A stretch of DNA of 38,880 bases from Verrucomicrobiaceae bacterium (GTDB taxonomy: Bacteria; Verrucomicrobiota; Verrucomicrobiia; Verrucomicrobiales; Verrucomicrobiaceae): assembly GCA_016795375.1 (NCBI GenBank), contig JAEUHJ010000231.1, forward strand, positions 1-38,880. Reading direction: 5' to 3'. The notes beneath the pieces were generated by a model. That model saw only the letters and a list, made by a program, of their open reading frames with translations. It did no database searches and was not told the origin of the DNA. This document shows, one piece after another, positions 17,368-25,377 of the stretch. Position 1 is the stretch's first letter, and the number at the start of each line of letters is the position of its first letter. A program made the position numbers and the translations under genes.

Positions 17368-18155
17368 TTCAGTAACTCGAACCGGACATTATTGAGGGGC
17401 AGGTTTACCCAGGCGATGGCGTCCAGTGCGGTGTGATTGAGCAGCCGTTGAAGGTGTTTGCGCGTGTCCGCGATCCTCGACACGGCAGTGACGGCCAAGC
17501 CCACGCCGTCGCGAAGCAGGTGCATCGAGTGTTCGCCGAGCTGTCGCGAATCTCCCATGATGGGGACTGGCTGCGGGAGGAGACTGCGCCCGCCCATGAG
17601 CGTCGCCACCGCCTCGCGATACAGCGCGACTTCCAGGCCCAGCCCCACGTCGGCGCAGAGAGACACGACGGTTTGCCGCAGCTTTTGATGTTCGGTGTCT
17701 TCGGGCCAGCCGTGCGCCGCGGCGCTGAAACGCCGCCTGTCAGACGGAGTCAGCGTCGTAGAGACAAACTCGGGCTGAACCTTGAGCGGGCGGAAATTGA
17801 CGAGACTGCCGTGATGCGCGCCTGCCAGGAGCACATAGTTCAATGCTTGTGCGCGATGCGCGGGAGCGATGGCGGCAGCGCACTTGGCCTCGGCCACTGT
17901 GCTTCCGGCGAGCAGGAGATCGATGAAGTAGTCCTTCACAAACGTGCCGTGTCGCACCCGGATCAAAACCTCGCGCTCGGCGGTTATGCCTCCCTGGGCA
18001 CAACGATAGGCCAGCTCGCTCTTGTAAATCTTCTCGTCCAGCATCCGGCCATACTGGTTATGAATCGCAAACGCATGCCCCACCATCACATGATGGATGG
18101 CGTGAAACTCGTCCTGCGAGACCACTTTGACAGGCTGTGACAGTTCAATCGGCAT
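17355..18155 (-). CDS. GxxExxY-type PD-(D/E)XK family protein, probably duplicated domain
   Basis: This 266-residue protein of unknown function belongs to the PDDEXK_3/GxxExxY group. The N-terminal half has the family signature in variant form (GRMLDEKIYKSEL), followed by a nuclease-like core FIDLLLAG...AEAKCA that supplies the Asp and the E-x-K. The C-terminal half contains a second, weaker signature (GLGLEVALYREAV), so the protein may be a fusion or internal duplication; the second half shows no clear D/ExK. The usual family member is about 130 residues. The gene is flanked by near-identical repeat elements A and B and interrupts a set of metabolic genes, which suggests insertion into the run. 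The last codons (Lys-Thr-Glu-stop) coincide with element A. Confidence 0.7.
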   Translation of the reverse strand: MPIELSQPVKVVSQDEFHAIHHVMVGHAFAIHNQYGRMLDEKIYKSELAYRCAQGGITAEREVLIRVRHGTFVKDYFIDLLLAGSTVAEAKCAAAIAPAHRAQALNYVLLAGAHHGSLVNFRPLKVQPEFVSTTLTPSDRRRFSAAAHGWPEDTEHQKLRQTVVSLCADVGLGLEVALYREAVATLMGGRSLLPQPVPIMGDSRQLGEHSMHLLRDGVGLAVTAVSRIADTRKHLQRLLNHTALDAIAWVNLPLNNVRFELLKKTE

Positions 18156-18169
18156 AGCGGGAAGTTTGA

Positions 18170-18244
18170 GGCAGAATCATGGAGGGCAGAATGATGGGAT
18201 TGGATTTCAAAGAGATGATTCTGCCCTTCATCATTCTGCCTTTC
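18170..18244. repeat. Intercistronic inverted-repeat element, copy B
   Basis: Units in order are GGCAGAATCATGG, GGCAGAATGATGG, loop GGATTGGATTTCAAAGAG, ATGATTCTGCCC and CATCATTCTGCC, then TTTC. It starts three bases after the stop of the large dehydrogenase gene (18247-18249, minus strand) and ends 15 bases before the GxxExxY start. It differs from copy A at only a few positions. Confidence 0.88.
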
Positions 18245-18246
18245 AT

Positions 18247-21200
18247 TCATTTCGTGATCGGATGCGAGATGCGGAGGTAGGCGAAGAAATCGCGGATCTG
18301 TTGTTCGGTGAGGCCTTCGAGGAGGCCTTCGGGCATGAGGCTGCGGCCCATGGGGGTGACGGTTTTGATGTCCTTGGCACCGAGAGTCACGTCCTGGCCG
18401 TCGAGGCCGCGCAGGACGGTGACTTGATTGTCGCGGTCCACCTGGAAACCGCCGATGCTGCGACCGTCCTTGGTTTCCACGGTGATGAACTGGAAGCCTT
18501 CGCGAATCTCGGCGTTGGGGTTGATGAGGCTGATGAGCATGGTGCCGAGATTGTCCCGCTGATAGCTGGTGAGGTCGGGGCCGATGTTGCCGCCTTTGAA
18601 GAAGAGCTTGTGGCAGCTCGCGCAGCGCTGCATGAAGATCGTCTCGCCCTGATAAGGGTTGCCGGAGCCGCGGGTCAGCGTCGCCTCGACATCCGAGAGC
18701 TTCTTTTTGAAGTCGTAGCCGGCGGTGGCCGCTTTCGGAAATAGTTTCGCCGCTGCTTCGCTGACTGTTTTGTCACGGCTCATGCGGAGATGATCGGCGA
18801 TGTCTCCCGACACGAGGGAGAGGCTGAGTTTGCCGGATTGCAGGGCGGTCATCAGCGCCTGCGTCCACTTCGCTCGGCTGGAGAGCAGCGTGAAGGCGGC
18901 GGCGCGCACGTCCTCGGGCAGTTTGGGCAGGGCGGCGAGCGTTCCGGCGGCGATGTCGTCGTGATCAAAGGCGGCGAGCGCGGCGAAAGCGGCCTTGCGC
19001 AAGTCCGCGGCGGGATCGCTGGTGGCGGCTTTGAGCAGGACGGGCGCGGCGGCGGGGTTTTTCAGCTCGCCCATGCTGCGGGCGTAGAGGATGCGGTCCT
19101 CGGGCTTCGCCTTCACATCAGCCACGATGGCGAGCGCTTCCTTCACGGCGGCGGCATCGCCCTGACGCAGACGGATGGCGAGCGATGCGCCACCGGACGA
19201 GGCCATGGCAGCCACGAGCTCATCCGGCAGGCCGCTCATGGCACGGCCGCGATAGGCTTCCTCAAAGCCCTTCAGCAACTGCGCGGCCTGCTCCTTGCCG
19301 GGGGCGAGCTTGAGGAGCTGCGCGATGAGCAGCAGCTCGTGCCGTTTGCCATCCACGGCGAAGCGACGCACCACGCGCGGCAGCACCTGCTGCATCACCA
19401 GCGGCTCGTTCCAGAGCGCGGGTGTTTTGAAAAACTCCATCACCTCGGCAGTGGCGGCGGGGATGCGGGACTCGAACACCCACCAGCAGAGCAGCGGGAT
19501 GAACGGATCATCCACATCCTCGTCATGCGCCATCACGGCGGCGATGAGCGGGAATGCCTGCACATCGGCGAGTCTGCGGGCGGTGCAGGCGAACTGCGAG
19601 CGCACCTCGGCGTCCTTTTCCGCCACGGCCTGGGCCACGAGCGTGTCGAACACATTGGTCGGTAGCAACTGCGCCTCTTTGCGCGCGGGCGGTAATCCTA
19701 GATTGCGATTGATGCCGTATTCATCGCCGAGCAAGCGTGCGGCCCACGAGCGCACGGATGGATTCGCATGCTTCAGCGCGAGCATGGCGGTGGCGTCATC
19801 GAGTCCGCCGGACTGGTGCAGCGCCCACAGTGCATTGAGCGCGGCCAGGCCGGTGTCTTTCGCGATCACCTGCTTCAAGGCAGGCGCGGCCTCCTTCGCG
19901 TCCTTGCGCTCGCCGATCAGGCGCACGGCGGTGTGGCGGTGCCATTTGTTCGGATGACCGAGCAGGGCGACGAGCTGCTCGGTGCTCTTCGCGGCCAGGT
20001 TGATGTCGGTTTCGAGCCTCGCGTCCTTGCCCGCGATGCGGTAGATGCGCCCGGTGGTGGGATCGATCTGGTTTTGATAATGCTGGCCGTGCGCGATGTA
20101 GAACTCGTACATGTCCGAGACATACATCGAGCCATCGGGCGCGTTCGCGCTATAGACGGGGCGGAAGGCCGGATCGCTGCTCTTGACCACCACGCCGTGG
20201 TCCTTGGTGTCAAAGCTGGAGCCATGCACGATGCGTTTGCTGGCGATGACTTCATTGTGCAGCGGATCAATGGCGAAAAGCATGCCCGCGAGCGCTGGCG
20301 GCATGGCGCTGCCATCGGCGAAGGCCCCGAAGTGGGTGAAGCGCACCACGGGATCAGGCGTGGCCATCATCGGCAGATCGCCAAAGGCATACGGATTGCG
20401 CGGCGGGCCGAACTTTCCAGGCGTGACGCCCTGCATGAGGTAAAAGCCGCCCTGCACATAGTGCCAGCCGCGGGTGTCGCCACCATTGTGGCCCGAATAG
20501 GCGCGGCCCTGCGCGTCAAACTCGATGCCGAAGGTATTGCCGCCGCCTTCGGAGAAGATTTCAAACGCATGCGTGCCGGGATGATAACGCCAGATCATGC
20601 AGCCCTCGAAATAAGCGCCTGGCGAGTCCGGCGCGTCGATGCCGGGACGCAGCACGCGGCAGGTGGTGCCGCTGCCCTGGCAGCCGTAGAGCCAGCCATC
20701 CGGCCCCCAGGCGAGGCTGTTTGCCTGCGCGTGAGTGTCTTCAAATCCGAAGCCGGAGAGATGCGTGACGGGCGGGCCGTCCGGCACGTCGTCGCCGTCC
20801 TTGTCCGGATAGAAGATCAAAAACGGCACATGCATCACCCACACGCCGCCGTGGCCGCGCACGGCCGCGTTGGCCATGTTCAGGCCGTCCACGAAGGTCT
20901 TGTGCTTGTCATAGACGCCGTCGCCGTCCGTGTCCTCATGGATGGAGACGATGTCCGCCCCGCGCACATGATTCGGCGGCGCGACGGGCTGCTTGTCATA
21001 GACGGCGCGGTAGTATTTGTCGCGGCTGAGCATCTTCAGGCCGGCGGGATACGGATACTGCCGCGTCTGCGTCACCCACATGCGTCCGCGTTCGTCAAAA
21101 CTGAAATGAAACGGCTGCGCGATCTGCGGATCGCTCGCGACGAGTTCCGTCTTCAGGCCGTCGTTGGCCTTCATCATCGCGGCGGACTCCTTCGGCGGCA

Positions 21201-21780
21201 GGCTGGGGCCATGCACCTGCTCGGTGCGTCCCAGCACGCGTTGGGACTCATGAAAGCTGTCGAATGTGGCGCGGGCGGGTTTTTGCGTCAAAGCGCCGCC
21301 CGGCTTGTAATCACCACCGGCGAGCAGCTCCCACTCGCCCTCGAAGATGCACTCCTGCTCGTAGTTCATGATGAACGGCGCGTCACCGAGGAAGCCGCCC
21401 GGGCCGGACGGCACATGCATGCGGATGGCGATCTCGTTCCACTCGCCTTTGCGCAGCGTGCCGACGGGGACTTTGTGCCGGTAGATCGCGGCTCCGGAGC
21501 TTTGGTGGGCCGGGGGGAATGCGCCGCCGGCGCCGATGTTTTTGCCATTCACCCAGACCTCGTGCGCGCCCGCGAGATCGCGGATGTTCACGCCGACGGA
21601 TTCCTCCCACAGATTGCGCTCGTGTTTGGCGAAGAAGGAATCATGCACCTTCACCCAGGCACGCAGCCAGGCGGTGCCGGTGAAGTCCAGCTTGCCAGGG
21701 ACGCGGGCGGTCTGCCAGTCGGCGGCTTGCGCCGTCGTGAGGAGGGCCAGCGGGAGGAGAAGGCGGAGGATTTCTTTCAT
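18247..21780 (-). CDS. Large PVC-type membrane-bound dehydrogenase with HEAT repeats and haem domain
   Basis: This protein of about 1177 residues starts at the ATG 21778-21780 and opens with a signal peptide (MKEILRLLLPLALLTTAQAA). The N-terminal ~150 residues look like a galactose-binding/jelly-roll module (DFTGTAWLRAWVKV, HEVWVNGKNIG). A long propeller-type dehydrogenase domain follows, with motifs such as SFDERGRMWV, EDTDGDGVYD and WGPDGWLYG. HEAT-like helices occupy about 600-1000. The C-terminal c-type haem domain has CASCH followed by GGNIGPDLT. It probably binds a glycan or glycoside and oxidises it or relays electrons, but the catalytic residues are not recognisable. It lies 20 bases downstream of the FGE-like gene and is followed by repeat element B. 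Confidence 0.87.
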   Translation of the reverse strand: MKEILRLLLPLALLTTAQAADWQTARVPGKLDFTGTAWLRAWVKVHDSFFAKHERNLWEESVGVNIRDLAGAHEVWVNGKNIGAGGAFPPAHQSSGAAIYRHKVPVGTLRKGEWNEIAIRMHVPSGPGGFLGDAPFIMNYEQECIFEGEWELLAGGDYKPGGALTQKPARATFDSFHESQRVLGRTEQVHGPSLPPKESAAMMKANDGLKTELVASDPQIAQPFHFSFDERGRMWVTQTRQYPYPAGLKMLSRDKYYRAVYDKQPVAPPNHVRGADIVSIHEDTDGDGVYDKHKTFVDGLNMANAAVRGHGGVWVMHVPFLIFYPDKDGDDVPDGPPVTHLSGFGFEDTHAQANSLAWGPDGWLYGCQGSGTTCRVLRPGIDAPDSPGAYFEGCMIWRYHPGTHAFEIFSEGGGNTFGIEFDAQGRAYSGHNGGDTRGWHYVQGGFYLMQGVTPGKFGPPRNPYAFGDLPMMATPDPVVRFTHFGAFADGSAMPPALAGMLFAIDPLHNEVIASKRIVHGSSFDTKDHGVVVKSSDPAFRPVYSANAPDGSMYVSDMYEFYIAHGQHYQNQIDPTTGRIYRIAGKDARLETDINLAAKSTEQLVALLGHPNKWHRHTAVRLIGERKDAKEAAPALKQVIAKDTGLAALNALWALHQSGGLDDATAMLALKHANPSVRSWAARLLGDEYGINRNLGLPPARKEAQLLPTNVFDTLVAQAVAEKDAEVRSQFACTARRLADVQAFPLIAAVMAHDEDVDDPFIPLLCWWVFESRIPAATAEVMEFFKTPALWNEPLVMQQVLPRVVRRFAVDGKRHELLLIAQLLKLAPGKEQAAQLLKGFEEAYRGRAMSGLPDELVAAMASSGGASLAIRLRQGDAAAVKEALAIVADVKAKPEDRILYARSMGELKNPAAAPVLLKAATSDPAADLRKAAFAALAAFDHDDIAAGTLAALPKLPEDVRAAAFTLLSSRAKWTQALMTALQSGKLSLSLVSGDIADHLRMSRDKTVSEAAAKLFPKAATAGYDFKKKLSDVEATLTRGSGNPYQGETIFMQRCASCHKLFFKGGNIGPDLTSYQRDNLGTMLISLINPNAEIREGFQFITVETKDGRSIGGFQVDRDNQVTVLRGLDGQDVTLGAKDIKTVTPMGRSLMPEGLLEGLTEQQIRDFFAYLRISHPITK

Positions 21781-21800
21781 GCAATGCGATGGATGATGGA

Positions 21801-22907
21801 TCATGGGGCCGTCACAGGTCGGCCCAGGCAGACGCGGAAGCCGTCGCGTGAGTCGGAGTAGGTCACGCTGCCGATGCCAAGGCGGACGGCGCAGCGTGCA
21901 TTGCCTGGAACATCGAAATAGTTCCCGCCTTTGCAGACGGGCCGCGTCACGGTGCGCTGCTCCGCGTTTTCATAATGCACGTCCGCATGCCCGCCCTTCG
22001 GATCGAAGTGATCAATGACGAACTCCCACACGCCGCCGCACATGTCGGCCAGGCCGAAGCCGTTGCGGCCTTTTTCGCCGTAATGATCGACGGGTGAGAC
22101 GAAGGAGTATCCATCGCTCCACGGCACCTTCGCCAGCGGCCATGACTTCGTGCGTCCCGGCAGGAGATCCATGCTGGAAATGTTCAGCCTGCCTTCGCCT
22201 TCCTCGATCTCGTTTCCCCACCAGAAATAGCGGCTCTCCTTGCTGCCGCCGCGGCAGCCGTATTCCCATTCCGCCTCGGTGGGCAGGCGGTATTCGAGGC
22301 CGTCGGTCAAACCGCCCGCTTTGCTCTCACGCTCCGTCAGCCAGGCGCAAAACGCCTTCATGTCGTTGTAGCTCACGCTCACGACCGGGAAGTCATCGCG
22401 GTTCGGAAAGCCCCAGTTCGGATCACGCCAGCTTTTCCCCTGCATGGACTTCCACGGATGCGTCACCTTCGTCGTGAGATGATAGCCATCCCACGCCGGA
22501 TCGAAGACCTGCGTCTTTCCGCCGGGCTTCTCAGCATCGGTCACAAAGCCGGACGCCTCGGCGAACTTCTTGAACTGTCCCACGCTGACTTCCGTGCGGC
22601 CCATCCAGAAACCGTGCTTCACCTGGACCTGCTGCGGCTTTTCGCCCTCGAACGACTCGCGTGCCGTCCCCGGCTGCGCACCGCCCTCGATGCCGGTGGC
22701 CCATGCCTTCTCCTCCGGCGTGCTGCCCATCATGAACTCGCCCGGCGGGATGAAGACAACCTCCAGACTGACACCACCCCCGAGATCGAGCTGCTTTGAA
22801 TCGCCCTTTGCCGGCTCGGCGGCATCAGGCGCGACGACAGACAAGAAGAGACTGCAAACGCCAAGAGTGATCGTTGGCGTGAGGCTGCGACGGAGATTTG
22901 GATTCAT
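21801..22907 (-). CDS. Exported FGE/SUMF1-fold protein
   Basis: This 368-residue protein has a signal peptide (MNPNLRRSLTPTITLGVC...) and the formylglycine-generating-enzyme fold. Characteristic blocks are FIPPGEFMMGS near 53, GRTEVSVGQFKKF, FPVVSVSYNDMKAFCAWL, YRLPTEAEWEYGCRGG and the C-terminal GFRVCLG. True FGEs need two cysteines a few residues apart before that end block; here only ARCAVR is present, so sulfatase-activating oxidation is unlikely. No sulfatase gene is nearby. SUMF1-fold proteins without the Cys pair often act as binding or unknown-function proteins. Its first ~26 codons are duplicated upstream at 23047-23125 as part of a 218-bp tandem duplication. Confidence 0.85.
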   Translation of the reverse strand: MNPNLRRSLTPTITLGVCSLFLSVVAPDAAEPAKGDSKQLDLGGGVSLEVVFIPPGEFMMGSTPEEKAWATGIEGGAQPGTARESFEGEKPQQVQVKHGFWMGRTEVSVGQFKKFAEASGFVTDAEKPGGKTQVFDPAWDGYHLTTKVTHPWKSMQGKSWRDPNWGFPNRDDFPVVSVSYNDMKAFCAWLTERESKAGGLTDGLEYRLPTEAEWEYGCRGGSKESRYFWWGNEIEEGEGRLNISSMDLLPGRTKSWPLAKVPWSDGYSFVSPVDHYGEKGRNGFGLADMCGGVWEFVIDHFDPKGGHADVHYENAEQRTVTRPVCKGGNYFDVPGNARCAVRLGIGSVTYSDSRDGFRVCLGRPVTAP

Positions 22908-22925
22908 GGGTGGCGTGGAGTTTTA

Positions 22926-23000
22926 GGCAGAATCATGGAGGGCAGAATGATGGTTTCAGATTTTAGAAATATGATTCTGCCCATCATCATTCTGCCTTTC
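22926..23000. repeat. Intercistronic inverted-repeat element, copy C
   Basis: Units are GGCAGAATCATGG, GGCAGAATGATGG, loop TTTCAGATTTTAGAAAT, ATGATTCTGCCC and CATCATTCTGCC, then TTTC. Its loop differs from copies A and B but matches C' and partly D. It lies between the chimeric mini-gene stop (23006-23008) and the FGE-like start at 22907. Confidence 0.9.
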
Positions 23001-23005
23001 GTATT

Positions 23006-23125
23006 TCAAATCCTGACCACCTGCCCGGTGCGGGCGGACTCCTCGGGCGTGATGATGGACAAGAAGAGACTGCAAACGCCAAGAGTGATCGTTGGCGTGA
23101 AGCTGCGACGGAGATTTGGATTCAT
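23006..23125 (-). pseudogene. 39-residue chimeric mini-gene made by the tandem duplication
   Basis: An intact frame runs from ATG (23123-23125) to TGA (23006-23008). Its first part copies the signal-peptide codons of the FGE-like gene (MNPNLRRSFTPTITLGV...). Its last part is the C-terminus of the upstream Gfo/Idh/MocA protein (...TPEESARTGQVVRI). The joint keeps frame and fuses TPEES to ARTGQ. In the full oxidoreductase these two pieces are separated by 13 residues between two EES repeats, so a 39-bp deletion within the duplicated end is implied. It is probably a non-functional remnant, but it could yield a short hydrophobic secreted peptide. Confidence 0.6.
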
Positions 23126-23143
23126 GGGATGGCGTGGAGTTTA

Positions 23144-23218
23144 GGCAGAATCATGGAGGGCAGAATGATGGTTTCAGATTTTAGAAATATGATTCTGCCC
23201 ATCATCATTCTGCCTTTC
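23144..23218. repeat. Intercistronic inverted-repeat element, copy C'
   Basis: Identical in sequence to copy C, being part of the second copy of the 218-bp duplication. It sits five bases beyond the stop codon of the Gfo/Idh/MocA gene ending at 23224 (minus strand). Confidence 0.9.
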
Positions 23219-23223
23219 GTATT

Positions 23224-24222
23224 TCAAATCCTGACCACCTGCCCGGTGCGGGCGGATTCTTCGGCGGCGAGGCAGGCGCGCACGGCCTCACGCGATTCCT
23301 CGGGCGTGATGACGGTGGGTTTTTCACCCGTGGTGACGCAATGCGCGAAATACGCCAGCTCATCCCGCAGTGCGCCGCGAAGCTGGCCATGGATGGTGGG
23401 CCAGTAGGTCGTGTCCGGGCAGCGGGAGCCTTTGTTGTCCACGATCATGAGATTGGGATGCGTGTCGTGGATGGAGATGCTGCCTTCGGTGCCGACGACT
23501 TCGAGGCGCTCATCAATCTGGAACGGCGTCGTGTCCGGCAGGCACCACACGGACTCGAGGATGCACGAGGCGCCGCTCTCCAGGCGATACATCACCTGGC
23601 CCAGATCAGGATTGGCGTGCTGGCGCACCTTCACCGTCTGCGCGTAAGCCGTCACGGCACGCGAGCCGCTGAACCAGAACATCAAATCGGTGTCATGCAC
23701 GCCATCGCCGATGATGGGGCCGATCTTGTCGAGCACGCTCGCCCCGACCCACGCAGGCAGGTTCCGCCGCGCATACATCGAGATGATCTTGCCGATCTTG
23801 CCCGCTGCGATCTCCTGCTTCGCGGCGGCGTAACGTGGATTGAAGCGGCAGATGTGGCCGGTCATGAAAAAGCTCTTCGCGGCATTCGCGGCCTTCACGA
23901 TCGCATCACAGTCAGCGATGGTGGAGGCCATCGGCTTTTCCAGAAAGACGTGTTTGCCAGCTTGAAGCGCCGCCACGGCGGGCGCGGCATGTTGATCCCA
24001 CATGGTGGTGATGCTCACGGACTCCAGCTCGGGATCGGCCAGCATCTGGTGGTAGTCGGCGTAAGTCTTCTTCGCGCCGAATTTCTTCGCCACCTCGGCC
24101 AGGCGTTCGGAGTTGCGCGTGCAGACCGCGTGGAGTTCGACATTGGGGATCGCCGCGAGGGCTTCGCAATGTTTCTCGCCAAACCAGCCGAGGCCGAGGA
24201 CGCCGTGTTTCACTGTTTTCAT
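23224..24222 (-). CDS. Cytoplasmic Gfo/Idh/MocA family oxidoreductase (inositol-dehydrogenase-like)
   Basis: This 332-residue protein has no signal peptide. The ATG at 24220-24222 is chosen because the Rossmann strand begins immediately (KHGVLGLGWFGEKH, GxGxxG). The catalytic-site motif is intact (FLEKPMAS), as is the substrate-domain GDGVHDTDLMFW, with the His expected for proton relay. This is the most canonical Gfo/Idh/MocA member in the window and looks like a soluble sugar or cyclitol 2- or 3-dehydrogenase. Its C-terminus (EESARTGQVVRI) has been duplicated downstream into the 39-codon chimera. The leader is C/A-rich (CAACTCAACCCAACAAC) without a Shine-Dalgarno. Confidence 0.9.
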   Translation of the reverse strand: MKTVKHGVLGLGWFGEKHCEALAAIPNVELHAVCTRNSERLAEVAKKFGAKKTYADYHQMLADPELESVSITTMWDQHAAPAVAALQAGKHVFLEKPMASTIADCDAIVKAANAAKSFFMTGHICRFNPRYAAAKQEIAAGKIGKIISMYARRNLPAWVGASVLDKIGPIIGDGVHDTDLMFWFSGSRAVTAYAQTVKVRQHANPDLGQVMYRLESGASCILESVWCLPDTTPFQIDERLEVVGTEGSISIHDTHPNLMIVDNKGSRCPDTTYWPTIHGQLRGALRDELAYFAHCVTTGEKPTVITPEESREAVRACLAAEESARTGQVVRI

Positions 24223-24254
24223 GTGGGATCGATGGATGTTGTTGGGTTGAGTTG

Positions 24255-25367
24255 TCAGGAATGAACGAGGCCGTCGCATTTCTTCAGCGCACCGAGTTCC
24301 GCGCCGCCGGTGAGCACGCGGAGCTTGAGCTGGTAGCGTCTCGTCTCTCCGGGTTCGAGGAACTGCCGTGCGAGGCGGTGCTTGTCCCGCGCGCTGCCGA
24401 GCAGCGAGCCGGAGAAAGGCTCCAGGCCGCAGACGTAGCTGCCACGCGGGCCGTAGTGCTGCCAGTTCGCCATGCGTGGCAGCGCTTTTCGCGGATAGCT
24501 GATCTCCAGGCCGATCTTGAGCTTGTCATTGATCAAACCGATGCGGCTCCAGCCGTCGCGTTCGGCCTCGGTTTCGACGATCAGGCCGCGCTCGCCGCTG
24601 CCCGCGTGCTCCTGCATCGGCGCGGGCACGCGTTTGAGCTTGTTCATCGCGGCATCGGCCAGCGGCTGCACGATGTCCTGTCCCGGCAGCGGCGGGACGT
24701 TCCAATGCACTGCTTTGCCGCGATAAATGAAGCGAGCGCCCTCATCGAGCAGCGGCCAGCCGAGATTGCAATGGTAGAGCCAGTGATGCGGCACGCGCGT
24801 GTCACCGCGATTCATGACGGCATCCTCGATGAGGATCTCCGGCACTCCGAGCGTGCAGCGGATGCTGCGGCGGTTCTCAAACACCGGCCCGAAAAACCGC
24901 GTGTCACGCACGATGAGGCCGAGTTCCATTTCATGCCGACCATTATGCGGATCAGGGTTGCGCAGCGTCTCGATCTGCGCCGGCTGACTGGAATAGCGGC
25001 CATGCAGCGTGGTTTGCACGCCGTCTTCCTCGCGCGGCCCGCCCACATATTCCGGGCCGCAGGTCGTCACCAGCCCGCCCGCCCAGCCGCGAATCCATTC
25101 GATGCCGCTGTGATAGGCTGGATTTGGCGGACGCAGCCCGTTGGGCGAAAGCCAGGCGAGCGCGAATTGATTGAAACTCGCATCCACGATGTCGCCGCCG
25201 CGATCCAGGGCCACGGTGAAGCGCAACCCCGCGCCCGTGTCGATCAAGGCCACCCGCGTGCCACAGCCGCCACCCGCTCCTGGCGAGTCGAGCGTGCCGG
25301 TGCGGATGCCGCCAAGCTGGAGCACATTTTCAAATTTGGCGGGGTCGGGTTTCATGGTCTGGCTCAT
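24255..25367 (-). CDS. DUF4432 (aldose-epimerase-fold) protein
   Basis: This protein of about 370 residues belongs to the DUF4432 group of galactose-mutarotase-fold proteins. Recognisable blocks are LRFTVALDRGGDIVDAS, GLVTTCGPEYVGGP, LHGRYSSQPAQ, HHWLYHCNLGWPLLD and the late VCGLEPFSGSLLG. The His and Glu residues in these blocks are candidates for sugar epimerase or mutarotase chemistry. The start at 25367 lies 10 bases after the SDR stop; an ATG four codons later (25355) is also possible, while the long upstream extension runs through the SDR gene and is not plausible. Context suggests handling of a keto- or aldo-sugar made by the adjacent dehydrogenases. Confidence 0.8.
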   Translation of the reverse strand: MSQTMKPDPAKFENVLQLGGIRTGTLDSPGAGGGCGTRVALIDTGAGLRFTVALDRGGDIVDASFNQFALAWLSPNGLRPPNPAYHSGIEWIRGWAGGLVTTCGPEYVGGPREEDGVQTTLHGRYSSQPAQIETLRNPDPHNGRHEMELGLIVRDTRFFGPVFENRRSIRCTLGVPEILIEDAVMNRGDTRVPHHWLYHCNLGWPLLDEGARFIYRGKAVHWNVPPLPGQDIVQPLADAAMNKLKRVPAPMQEHAGSGERGLIVETEAERDGWSRIGLINDKLKIGLEISYPRKALPRMANWQHYGPRGSYVCGLEPFSGSLLGSARDKHRLARQFLEPGETRRYQLKLRVLTGGAELGALKKCDGLVHS

Positions 25368-25377
25368 CCGGTTCAAA

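Larger units (their letters stand above)
22829..23264. repeat. Exact-length 218-bp tandem duplication (two abutting copies)
   Basis: Bases 22829-23046 and 23047-23264 align at a constant offset of 218. Each copy holds the start of the FGE-like gene (minus strand), one intercistronic repeat element, and the last codons of the Gfo/Idh/MocA gene. Only scattered substitutions separate the copies, plus one compensating +1/-1 pair in the short leader. The extremities are diverged, mostly by transitions. The middle junction creates the 39-codon chimera at 23006-23125. Confidence 0.85.

Noticed and set aside
22935..23407. Plus-strand open frames translating the repeat elements (a hydrophobic MEGRMMVSDFRNMILP-type peptide)
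   Set aside because: They arise because both copies of the element and duplication are open in that frame, and they recur wherever the element occurs. They oppose the real genes and have no independent start signals.
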